Below, one piece after another: positions 1 to 6,840 of a stretch of DNA of 17,061 nt. The translations under genes and the position numbers were made by a program. Within the stretch, counting starts at the first letter, position 1. Each line of letters opens with the position of its first letter. This stretch comes from Phycisphaerae bacterium (GTDB lineage Bacteria; Planctomycetota; Phycisphaerae; UBA1845; Fen-1342). A model generated the notes under the pieces. That model made no database searches. It had not been told where the DNA came from and saw nothing but the letters and a program-made list of their open reading frames with translations. Where the stretch lies: contig JAGVEP010000303.1 of the NCBI GenBank assembly GCA_020058145.1, forward strand, positions 1-17,061. The letters run 5' to 3'.

Positions 1-451
1 GCAACAGGCTGCCGACGCCCAGGGCCAGCGCCCCGTCGCGGAGCGTAGCTCGCACCCGCAGCGTCTCGCCGACCTCCACCGGCCGGTGCTCATAGCGCAA
101 GCCGATCTGTGCCAAGAAAAGCGTGAACGGCACCGCCATCACCAGCATGGGGCGCACCGCGAAGCGCAGCAGCCGCAGCGCCTGCCAGCAAATCTGCCCC
201 TGGGCGCGGAACGTCACCCCCAGGTCATCGCGGAACAGCCGGCTCGCGAGCAAGTGGGCTGCGATCTGCCGGCGCGCGTCCGCGATCGCCTGTTGGTTCG
301 ACGTGTACCGCCAGATGTAGAGCATGGCGAGCCCGGTGACCGCGGACACGATCACGAGTGCCCAGGCCGCGCCCAGCGGCGCCAGCAGCGCAAAGAGCAG
401 GTCACCCAGAATGACGCTGACGCGGATGACGCCGTCGATCACGCTGTTCAT
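1..451 (-). CDS. Hypothetical multi-pass membrane protein (partial, C-terminus outside window)
   Basis: This reading frame is open from an ATG at 449-451 to the window edge, giving the first 150 residues. The start is well fixed because an in-frame TAG lies directly before the ATG; a GAGG lies 12 nt upstream. Residues about 10-43 are strongly hydrophobic (one or two helices, ending YIWRY). A charged, probably cytoplasmic stretch follows (about 44-90, SNQQAIADARRQI), then a hydrophobic segment near 95-112 (PMLVMAVPFTLFLAQIG), then a part starting VEVGETLRVRATL that looks like the onset of a beta-rich domain. Hydrophobic helix, basic cytoplasmic loop and second helix recall the Oxa1/YidC/EMC3 (DUF106) superfamily, but I see no decisive motif and keep this as a weak hypothesis. 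It is the last visible gene of the operon with the phosphodiesterases and the 68-aa protein, 58 bp after the latter. Confidence 0.72.
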   Translation of the reverse strand, partial: MNSVIDGVIRVSVILGDLLFALLAPLGAAWALVIVSAVTGLAMLYIWRYTSNQQAIADARRQIAAHLLASRLFRDDLGVTFRAQGQICWQALRLLRFAVRPMLVMAVPFTLFLAQIGLRYEHRPVEVGETLRVRATLRDGALALGVGSLL

Positions 452-509
452 CTACGCTGTCCGCCTCGCGTTGGCCGTGCGGCACATCGCATGGCCTCGC
501 GCGCTGCCG

Positions 510-716
510 TTATTCGATGTAACCCAACCCGCGCAGCCGTTCGAGCACCGCCGGGTCGGTCTCCGCGCCTGGCCCCTTGGCCTCGTCGAGCTTGGCGAGT
601 TCCTTCTCAAGGGCGTGGGCGATGAACTCTTCGGGACTGCTGTAGCCGGCCGCGGCCGCGTATTTCTGCACGCGTTCCAGCAGTTTCTTGTCCAATTTCA
701 CCTTGCCGCCAAACAT
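510..716 (-). CDS. Small ribbon-helix-helix-like protein with sulfatase-style C-terminal tail
   Basis: This 68-aa protein opens with KVKLDKKLLERVQKYA, followed by GYSSPEEFIAHALEKEL. That is the spacing of a CopG/Arc-type ribbon-helix-helix fold: a short strand, then two helices with a GYSS turn. A linker (about 43-54) leads to the C-terminus LERLRGLGYIE. This L-x-x-LGY-I end resembles the extreme C-terminus of many sulfatase and alkaline-phosphatase-superfamily enzymes. The start is convincing: an AGGAGG at 723-728 lies 6 nt before the ATG, and the upstream phosphodiesterase ends only 3 nt away, so translation is probably coupled. It could be an operon repressor or a partner of the enzymes; there is no toxin gene next to it to support an antitoxin role. 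The fold call is by eye. Confidence 0.78.
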   Translation of the reverse strand: MFGGKVKLDKKLLERVQKYAAAAGYSSPEEFIAHALEKELAKLDEAKGPGAETDPAVLERLRGLGYIE

Positions 717-719
717 GCG

Positions 720-2762
720 CTACCTCCTCGTCGTTGCGGCGCCGCGCTGCTCCGCGGGCCGCAGCAGGTCCCGTCCAGTCATCGACTCCGGCGCCGCCAG
801 GCCGAACTCGGCCAGCACCGTCGGGGCCAGATCGATCAGCGCCGGGTCGTCCAGCACAATCGGCTGGTTGCAGAACAACACGCCCGGCACCAGGTCATGC
901 GCGATGCAATGATCGGCGCTCCAGGCACTATTGTTGTCGATGACGACCGCCGGGTCGAAGTCGCCCAGGCAGGTGTTCCAGCTCGCGCGATAGCCGCGCT
1001 CGTAGCCGACAATTAGGTCCGGGGCCTTGGCCGCCTCGGGACCACTGTAGCACTCGTCCGTCCGGTACACGTGGCGGATCATCGGCTGATCGTTCTGCGG
1101 GTCGCGCAGCGCCAGCAGCTTGGCACTGATCTCGGCGAGCAACGCCTCACGCTGGCCCGGGTCCACGATCCCCAGTTTCTCGCGACCGCGCAGGTTCACG
1201 TACAGCCCGTTAAGCCCCAGGCCATAGGCCCGCGTGCGCGACCAGTCGGCGTCAACCAGCAGGCCGGTCCCCGCCGCCAGGTAGCCCTCCTGCCCCAGCC
1301 ACGTATTCAGCCCCACGCCGCGGCGGAAGTTGGCGAAGCCGTGATCCGACAGCACCAGGATCGTTGCCGCGGTGCCCAGCTTCTCCCGGCAATGACCGAC
1401 CGCCGTGTCGAGCCGCGTGTACACGTCCTCGAGCACGCCCTGGTACTGGCGGGCTTGCTCCGGCGTGCGGATGGGGTGCGGCTCATCCGAATCCCAGTAA
1501 AACATGTGCGCCTGGAGGTCCGAGCTGGAAAAATAGAAGAACAGCAGCCCGGTCTCGTAGCGGCCCAGCGCGTAGTCCAGCATGCGCAGATGCTCATCCA
1601 GCACCGCGGCCGCCTGCGTGCGGAATTCCTCGTCGCTTAGCACGTTCTGATCACGAGCCTTGAACGCTTCCGCAAAACCGACCGTCGCGAACGGCCCGAT
1701 CCCGCGGCCGATGTCGCTGACGAAGCTCGGGGGCTCGCTGATGACGGTCTCGGGTGCCGTCGGAACGAAGTTCAGCGGCGAAACGTACAACGCCAACTCT
1801 GGCCGCACGCTCTGCAGGTAGAATTGCGCCATGGCGCGGAACGTCGGCCCCACCGGCGTCTTCAAGAAGTGCAGTTCCTGCCAGCCGCTCCACTCGCCCT
1901 CGTTCAGCACGAGTTCCACGCACTCGTCCCCGGTCGCGCTTGCGTTGGTGTACACCAGCTTGGCCACCGGGCGCTCGGGATCGGGATATACCGCGACATC
2001 AATCGTCATCTCGGGCGTCTGGGCGCGGTACTCGTTGCCCGGGCCCCGCACGCGCGCCGTGTGTACGCCGGTGTTCGGATCGCGCTCGAACGCGAGCTTC
2101 ATTCCGCCGCCGAGGCGCTTCTCGACGTGCCGGCGGGTAGAAAAATGCTGATACGTCCCCTGCGACCCGAAGGCATCCGGTACGCCCATGCCCGCGAGAC
2201 AGCACACGCAGCCGCAACTCGATGGGCTCGGCGGGTAATTCGCCGGCAGCCGATACATCTGCACCGGTACGCCGATTTGATCCAGATATTCCCAGAAGGG
2301 CGTCCCGCGCCGCAGCAGCTCGTTCCGCTCTGAACCCCGCGGGATGCGGTACGAGCCCACCTCCCACGGCTCTTTCTCGTCGTCGTTCACGATGCGATTC
2401 GTAGAGAAGTACGGCGTCGCCTGCTGCGCCGGGTCGCGATGAATGAAATCGAAAATCCCGTGTACTCCCGGCCCCGCACCGGTGATGAAATTCGACCACG
2501 CCACCGGACTCTGCGGCGGAATGCTGGTCGTCAGCGGCCAGTAACCACCCTCCGCACGCAGCCGCGCCATGTTCGGCAACCGTCCCTCTCCGAGCATCCG
2601 GCTGACGAGCGTGTAGTCCAGGCCGTCGCACCCCAGAATCACGACCTGCCGGCCGCGCGCCGCGGCCGTCGCGGCTCCCGGCTTCGAGTTCTTGCGGCAC
2701 GCCAGAAACAGCGCCCCACCCGCCACGACGAGCAACAGAGCTGCCCACGCCGCACGCCGCAT
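720..2762 (-). CDS. Exported alkaline-phosphatase-superfamily phosphodiesterase (type I PDE/NPP-like), paralogue 2
   Basis: This is a predicted metal-dependent phosphohydrolase or phosphotransferase of the type I phosphodiesterase/nucleotide pyrophosphatase group (PF01663-like), 680 aa. The N-terminus (RR, hydrophobic 5-21, Cys22) is an export signal; FLAC is an imperfect lipobox, so a lipoprotein is possible. Two-zinc-site residues are visible: D46 in LGCDG, nucleophile S85 in the PPQSPVAW motif, D415 and H419 in SSSDLQAH, D473-H474 in SDHG, and H618 in SADHC. An unusual cysteine cluster, CGCVCC at 183-188, lies in the cap region. The substrate cannot be read from sequence; lipid headgroups, nucleotides or glycan phosphates are all possible. 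It overlaps the upstream paralogue by one nucleotide (TAATG), so the two are translationally coupled. The same motifs occur in the neighbour in the same order, which suggests a tandem duplication followed by divergence. Confidence 0.9.
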   Translation of the reverse strand: MRRAAWAALLLVVAGGALFLACRKNSKPGAATAAARGRQVVILGCDGLDYTLVSRMLGEGRLPNMARLRAEGGYWPLTTSIPPQSPVAWSNFITGAGPGVHGIFDFIHRDPAQQATPYFSTNRIVNDDEKEPWEVGSYRIPRGSERNELLRRGTPFWEYLDQIGVPVQMYRLPANYPPSPSSCGCVCCLAGMGVPDAFGSQGTYQHFSTRRHVEKRLGGGMKLAFERDPNTGVHTARVRGPGNEYRAQTPEMTIDVAVYPDPERPVAKLVYTNASATGDECVELVLNEGEWSGWQELHFLKTPVGPTFRAMAQFYLQSVRPELALYVSPLNFVPTAPETVISEPPSFVSDIGRGIGPFATVGFAEAFKARDQNVLSDEEFRTQAAAVLDEHLRMLDYALGRYETGLLFFYFSSSDLQAHMFYWDSDEPHPIRTPEQARQYQGVLEDVYTRLDTAVGHCREKLGTAATILVLSDHGFANFRRGVGLNTWLGQEGYLAAGTGLLVDADWSRTRAYGLGLNGLYVNLRGREKLGIVDPGQREALLAEISAKLLALRDPQNDQPMIRHVYRTDECYSGPEAAKAPDLIVGYERGYRASWNTCLGDFDPAVVIDNNSAWSADHCIAHDLVPGVLFCNQPIVLDDPALIDLAPTVLAEFGLAAPESMTGRDLLRPAEQRGAATTRR

Positions 2763-5008
2763 TACTGTGTCGCCCCTGTCGCTGCCGCGGTGCTGCCCAT
2801 GTCGATCACGAGCGGCCGGCCATCGTAATTCGGCGGCACCGGCACGCCGAAGAGGTCGAGCGCCGTCGGTGCCAGGTCCATCAGCCGGGGCGACTCCGAA
2901 AGTACCTTGTGGCTACAGAACAGCACGCCTGGAATCAGCTCAGGCTCGATGCAGTGGTCGCCGCTCCAGGGCCGCGCGTTGTCATGGAAGACCGCCGGCG
3001 TCACTTTGCCGATCGCCGTGTCCCACGCCACGCGATACCCGCGATTGTAGCCGATGATCAGGTCGGGTGCCCCGTCGCGGTACGGCCCATGGTACACATC
3101 CTCGCGGTCGTGTACCCGCACGACTGCGACCGCGTTGGTTTGCGGATCGAGCATTCCCGTCATTTTCTCCACGATCTCGCGTTTGAGCTGCTGCGTCGCG
3201 GCGCCGGGCTCGACCACCCCGCGGGCCTCGCGTCCCTTCTGGTTAATGAACATACCCGCCAGACCCAGGGCATACGCGCGCGTCTGCTCCCAATCCACCG
3301 CCGCGAGGTACTTCGTCCCCCGTTCCGCGTCCGGCTTGAGCCGCATGTAGCCGTGCTCGATCAGCCACGCATTCAGATCGATGCCCCGCCGAAACGAGCC
3401 GAAACCGTGATCCGAGATCACCATCAACATCGCCTGGTCGTCGCCGGTGAGCACCTTCTCCATCGTCCGGCCGACCAGCGCGTCCATCCGCTCATACAGA
3501 TCCTCAATCGCCTTCGGCCCGACTGCCGAACTGGGGGTGCCGTTCCGCCGCGCCGGATGATCCGGCTCCAGATACCGCCAGAACATGTGCTGAATGCGGT
3601 CCGTCCCGTCAAAAACGCACACGACCAGCCCGCGGCTGGTGTTGTCCAAGGCATCGAAGAACTGCTGTTCGCGCTCCGCATCGCACGACGTACACTGTTC
3701 GAGAAACGCCGCATCGTCGATCAAGTGCTCATTCAGCGCCCAGGTATCCTCGGCCAGGCCGAGTGTCGCGTAGGCGCCAAACCGCTTGGCCAGGTAGCTG
3801 CTGTACGCCGCCGGATACGCGATCGGCATCGCCGGCTTCTGCGGATCCAGGTTGATCGGCGTCACGTACAGCTCGAATTCCGGCTGCGTCGCCAGCAGCA
3901 GAAAGCGGCAAATTCCGTTGACTTTCACGCCGAGCCCGGCAGAAAACCGCACGGTGATCCAGTCGCTATACACGCCGGGTTGCAGCGGGTGCTTCGCGCC
4001 GCCCACCTCCAGCGTTGCCCCGGCGCCATCCTTCGCCAGGCGCACCACGAATGGCACGCGCAGCGAGCCTGAGCCCGGCACCAGGCTGTTCTCCGGCCCG
4101 ATCAGCGCCGCCCGGATCACGTTTCCGTCGCGTTTGACGCGCACTTGCTCGCCGCCGGTCCGCTCACCGGCGCCGTTTGTGCCCGTCTTGTAGCGGCCGG
4201 GCTCCGCACCGGCCGTGCTGTAAAACGAGAACATGCCCTGCGTCCCGCGCAGGTCCGGCACGCACATCGCCGACAGCAGCACACCCCGACAGGGCTCCGG
4301 CGGGAACGTAATCGGCACGCGGATTACCGCCGTAAAGATGCCGTGTTCCCCCAGGTCGCGCCAGAAGGGCTTACCCTTCCGCAGCATCCGAATCTCAGGG
4401 CCGTTCAGTGGAATCTCATACCGGCCGATTTTCATCGTCCGCGTGGGCGGGCGAATCAGCACCGAGGACAGGCTCGGCAGATACGTCCGCCGCTCGGCGT
4501 TCAGAAAATCGTAAATGTTGTGCTTGCCCGGATTCACACCCGTCAGAAAGGTTGACCACGCCACTGGCGAGAGCGGCGGCGTCGTGGTCCCCAAACGCCG
4601 ATAACTGCCCCGCGCCTTCAGCCGGGCCAGATTCGGCATGCGACCCTCGGCCATGAAGCGCTCAGCCAGGCTGGGCTCCATGCCGTCGAGCCCCAGGATC
4701 ACCAGCCGGCGGATCTTCGCGTGCGCGAACGCCCGCCGGCCGCGAATCGTCCGAATCACCCAGCGCAGCGGCCATGTCAGCAGGGTCAACGCCGCGGCCA
4801 GCATCGTCCACATGATGACGAGCAGTGATGAAGTGATCGCGAAGCCCGCCCCAGGCCCGATATACGCCTCCGCCGGAGGCACACACGCCGCAACCAGCCC
4901 CAGCACGAGCAGAAACACCACGCCCTGGTGCGCACTCCGTCCCGCCGCGAACTGGCCCGCGCAGTCACGCCGGCGCGGCGCTGAGTGGACTCGCTCGGCG
5001 TAACTCAA
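2762..5008 (-). CDS. Membrane-anchored alkaline-phosphatase-superfamily phosphodiesterase (type I PDE/NPP-like), paralogue 1
   Basis: First gene of the minus-strand operon. I chose the TTG at 5006-5008 (748 aa) because GAGG at 5017-5020 sits 8 nt before it; an earlier TTG at 5066-5068 would lie almost on the predicted transcription start. The N-terminus has a basic region (PRRR), a hydrophobic segment (VVFLLVLGLVAA) ending PPAEA, then a second hydrophobic helix (about 58-82) and basic residues, so it is probably inserted in the membrane with the catalytic domain attached. In 748-aa numbering the catalytic set is complete: D108 in LGLDG, nucleophile S147 in PPLSPVAW, D470 and H474 in FDGTDRIQH, D533-H534 in SDHG, and H685 in SGDHC. 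If the domain is extracytoplasmic, one hydrophobic segment must be cleaved or loop back; topology is uncertain. Role inferred: cleavage or transfer of a phosphoester-linked envelope group; substrate unknown. Confidence 0.9.
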   Translation of the reverse strand: MSYAERVHSAPRRRDCAGQFAAGRSAHQGVVFLLVLGLVAACVPPAEAYIGPGAGFAITSSLLVIMWTMLAAALTLLTWPLRWVIRTIRGRRAFAHAKIRRLVILGLDGMEPSLAERFMAEGRMPNLARLKARGSYRRLGTTTPPLSPVAWSTFLTGVNPGKHNIYDFLNAERRTYLPSLSSVLIRPPTRTMKIGRYEIPLNGPEIRMLRKGKPFWRDLGEHGIFTAVIRVPITFPPEPCRGVLLSAMCVPDLRGTQGMFSFYSTAGAEPGRYKTGTNGAGERTGGEQVRVKRDGNVIRAALIGPENSLVPGSGSLRVPFVVRLAKDGAGATLEVGGAKHPLQPGVYSDWITVRFSAGLGVKVNGICRFLLLATQPEFELYVTPINLDPQKPAMPIAYPAAYSSYLAKRFGAYATLGLAEDTWALNEHLIDDAAFLEQCTSCDAEREQQFFDALDNTSRGLVVCVFDGTDRIQHMFWRYLEPDHPARRNGTPSSAVGPKAIEDLYERMDALVGRTMEKVLTGDDQAMLMVISDHGFGSFRRGIDLNAWLIEHGYMRLKPDAERGTKYLAAVDWEQTRAYALGLAGMFINQKGREARGVVEPGAATQQLKREIVEKMTGMLDPQTNAVAVVRVHDREDVYHGPYRDGAPDLIIGYNRGYRVAWDTAIGKVTPAVFHDNARPWSGDHCIEPELIPGVLFCSHKVLSESPRLMDLAPTALDLFGVPVPPNYDGRPLVIDMGSTAAATGATQ

Positions 5009-5016
5009 TTCTCGTG

Positions 5017-5020
5017 CCTC
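5017..5020 (-). promoter_or_regulatory. Ribosome binding site deciding the TTG start of the first phosphodiesterase
   Basis: GAGG on the minus strand lies 8 nt upstream of the in-frame TTG at 5006-5008. No comparable site precedes the other in-frame TTG at 5066-5068, so this element favours the shorter 748-aa product. Confidence 0.5.
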
Positions 5021-5079
5021 GCGTGCTTGCGGGATAACGACCGTGCCGGGTGGGAATGGCCCGTGCAAACGACAGACTG

Positions 5080-5107
5080 ATTATATCCGTGTGCCCGGCA
5101 CACTCAA
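5080..5107 (-). promoter_or_regulatory. Sigma-70-like promoter for the phosphodiesterase operon
   Basis: On the minus strand a perfect TATAAT (5080-5085) follows TTGAGT (5102-5107, 4 of 6 to consensus) with a 16-bp spacer. Transcription would start near 5073, about 65 nt before the preferred TTG start. It is one of the few AT-rich spots in GC-rich surroundings and lies in the gap between divergent operons, which supports the call. Confidence 0.5.
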
Positions 5108-5125
5108 ACCGCACAGCGGCGGCGC

Positions 5126-5154
5126 TTGCCGGAACGGCCGCGAGCGACAATAAT
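5126..5154 (+). promoter_or_regulatory. Possible promoter for the zinc-ribbon/RNase H operon
   Basis: TTGCCG (5126-5131) and AATAAT (5149-5154, 5 of 6 to consensus) are separated by 17 bp. Transcription would begin near 5161, leaving a leader of about 40 nt before the ATG at 5203. The -35 element is weak. Confidence 0.35.
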
Positions 5155-5202
5155 GCTGGTCTTGGCATCTTGACCCTGCATGGACGCGCCGGAGACGTGT
5201 GA

Positions 5203-5934
5203 ATGGGAGCCTTGCTCGAATCCTTGCTTACGCTTCAGGACCTCGAGCTGCAAATCGTGGACATCCGCCGGCAACTGGCGACCCGTGAACGGGCGGTCGA
5301 GCGGCAAGCCGCCAAAGTGCGGGCCGCCGAACAGGCACTAGACGAGGAACGCGCCGCCTACAAACGCGCCCAGGCTCAGCAGGACGAGCTGGATGTTGAT
5401 CTCAAGACCCGCCAGGCCAACGTGACCCGGCTGCGCGAGAACCTCAATTCCGTCCGCACCAACAAGGAATACGCGGCCCTCATGTCGCAGCTCAACAATG
5501 AGAAGGCCGATACGACCCGCCTGGAAACCCGGGCCTACGAGTTGCTGGAAGGCGTCGAAGTCCGCAAGCGGACCGTGGCCGAGCGGCAAGCGGCCGTGGA
5601 CCACGATCGCCACCGGCTGACCGACATCCAGGCCCAACTCGAACAAGGCCGCCAGTCCTTCGCCGACCGGCTGGGCGCGCTCGAGCGCCAGCGTGGCGCC
5701 GCCGCGGAAAATATCGATGCGAAATCGCTCGATCTGTTCAACCGTATTTCCGAGCGCTACGAGGGCGAGGTGATGGCCCGCGTCGTGCGAATTCACCCCC
5801 GCCGGCATGAGTACATGTGTGAAGGCTGCAACATGGCCCTCGCCGCCGAGCGGGCGAACGCGCTGTTGACCCGCGACGACGTGATTACGTGCGGCAACTG
5901 CGGCCGCATCCTGCACATCAACAAAAGCGCCTAG
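5203..5934 (+). CDS. Coiled-coil protein with C-terminal C4 zinc ribbon (COG1579 family)
   Basis: This 243-aa protein has the full layout of the COG1579/zf-RING_7 family: a long heptad-rich coiled-coil hairpin (about residues 5-170), the family-typical RTNKEYAAL at 85-93, and a terminal zinc ribbon with C206-x2-C209 and C230-x2-C233. Length matches the family norm of about 240 aa. Helicobacter HP0958 (FlgZ), a structurally known member, acts in flagellar regulation and binds RNA; in most bacteria the role is unsettled, though nucleic-acid binding is often proposed. The ATG is supported by GGAG at 5191-5194 with 8-nt spacing. The stop is 12 nt before the RNase H-like gene, so the two are likely cotranscribed, and an RNase H neighbour fits a nucleic-acid role. 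Confidence 0.93.
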   Translation: MGALLESLLTLQDLELQIVDIRRQLATRERAVERQAAKVRAAEQALDEERAAYKRAQAQQDELDVDLKTRQANVTRLRENLNSVRTNKEYAALMSQLNNEKADTTRLETRAYELLEGVEVRKRTVAERQAAVDHDRHRLTDIQAQLEQGRQSFADRLGALERQRGAAAENIDAKSLDLFNRISERYEGEVMARVVRIHPRRHEYMCEGCNMALAAERANALLTRDDVITCGNCGRILHINKSA

Positions 5935-5946
5935 ACAGGGATCGGC

Positions 5947-6744
5947 GTGGCCTTACTTATCCACGTGGACGGCGGCTCACGCGGCAATCCGGGGCTCGCC
6001 GGCGCCGGCGTCGTCATCTGCGAGGACGGGGGCCAACTGCTGTTCGAAGCGGGCTATTTCCTCGGCCGGCAGACCAACAACTCCGCTGAGTACCACGCCC
6101 TGATCCGCGCCTTGGAGCGCGCCGGGCAGTGCCCGCCGCAGCCCGTCATCGTGCATTCGGACAGCGAGCTGCTTGTCCGACAGATCACCGGACGGTATCG
6201 GGTCAAAAGCGCGCTGCTGGCCCCGCTGGTACACCAGGTGCAAATGAACCTGCTCCGCATCGGGCACTGGAGCATCCGGCACGTCAGGCGTGATCAAAAC
6301 GTACGCGCGGACCAGCTCGCCAACCTCGCGATGGACCGGCAGTGCGACGTCATCCTCTTTGACGTGGCCGCGGGCGGGAGAGTGGCGGCTCAGCCCGCAC
6401 CGCCACGCGCGGTCCAGCCCGTGCCTCAGACGGCGGACGAGGGTCCGACGCTACTGACCGGAAAACCCGCGGTCCGCGTGACCGTGTCCCGTGCCCCGGC
6501 GACCGCTGCGTGCCCCGCCGACCTCGGCGAGCTCGGAGCGTTCACCGTTCAAGCGACTCTGCCGGTGGGACTCTGCGTCCACGCGGCTCACGCGCTGTTG
6601 CCGACGCTGCTGGGCATTCTGAACACCGACGCCGACGAATTTGCAGCGGTGCCGACGCTCACGGTCCGCTGCGGACGCCCCGGCTGTCACGCCGAATTCA
6701 GGTTGTCGCCCGTGCGCTCGCCGAATGGCAAGCCGCGAGCGTAG
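5947..6744 (+). CDS. RNase HI-like protein with TIGR04076-like C-terminal domain
   Basis: Residues 1-135 form an RNase HI domain with all four carboxylates in the usual settings: D8 in HVDGGSRGNPG, E48 in NNSAEY, D72 in HSDSELL and D122 in NVRADQLAN. It is the short prokaryotic/archaeal-like form often annotated as reverse transcriptase-like protein, expected to cut RNA in RNA:DNA hybrids. A Pro/Ala-rich linker (about 145-170) leads to a second domain (about 175-256) with VRVTVSRA, C189, a GAF turn near 197-199, GLC at 208-210, and VRCGRPGC followed by EFRL. That order resembles TIGR04076 proteins; this match is from memory. The protein is roughly 100 aa longer than single-domain relatives. 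Start is a GTG with AGGG 6 nt upstream. The last codons and the TAG lie inside the repeat at 6726-6778, so the present C-terminus was probably set by that insertion. Confidence 0.88.
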   Translation: MALLIHVDGGSRGNPGLAGAGVVICEDGGQLLFEAGYFLGRQTNNSAEYHALIRALERAGQCPPQPVIVHSDSELLVRQITGRYRVKSALLAPLVHQVQMNLLRIGHWSIRHVRRDQNVRADQLANLAMDRQCDVILFDVAAGGRVAAQPAPPRAVQPVPQTADEGPTLLTGKPAVRVTVSRAPATAACPADLGELGAFTVQATLPVGLCVHAAHALLPTLLGILNTDADEFAAVPTLTVRCGRPGCHAEFRLSPVRSPNGKPRA

Positions 6745-6778
6745 CGGGAGGGCGAGGCTCCTGCCGAGCCGCTTGCCA
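6726..6778. repeat. Short interspersed palindromic repeat spanning the RNase H stop codon
   Basis: An 8-bp perfect inverted pair (TGGCAAGC at 6726-6733 and GCTTGCCA at 6771-6778) bounds a GC-rich core that contains a smaller hairpin, GGCTC-N5-GAGCC (6756-6770). The core (GCGGGAGGGCGAGGCTCC) looks like an interspersed repeat I associate with planctomycete genomes. It holds the last codons and stop of the RNase H gene and fills most of the gap to the restriction gene. There is no second copy in this window, so family membership is inferred. Confidence 0.5.
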
Positions 6779-6826
6779 AGACCTTGTTGCCCACGTTCAC
6801 GCCGACGGTTACATTCGCCCTGGATC

Positions 6827-6831
6827 GGGAG
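6827..6831 (+). promoter_or_regulatory. Ribosome binding site deciding the GTG start of the restriction-modification gene
   Basis: GGGAG ends 9 nt before the GTG at 6841. The upstream in-frame TTG at 6784 has no comparable site and lies just after the repeat, so the GTG is preferred. Confidence 0.5.
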
Positions 6832-6840
6832 CTGACGGCC

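Noticed and set aside
2909..4072. 387-codon plus-strand frame
   Set aside because: Antisense to the first phosphodiesterase, low-complexity, no start signal.
5009..5068. Upstream TTG start (5066-5068) for the first phosphodiesterase
   Set aside because: It sits a few bases from the predicted transcription start and has no SD; TTG 5008 has GAGG at good spacing.
6784..6840. TTG start at 6784 for the restriction-modification gene
   Set aside because: No SD, just past the repeat; GTG 6841 has GGGAG 9 nt upstream.
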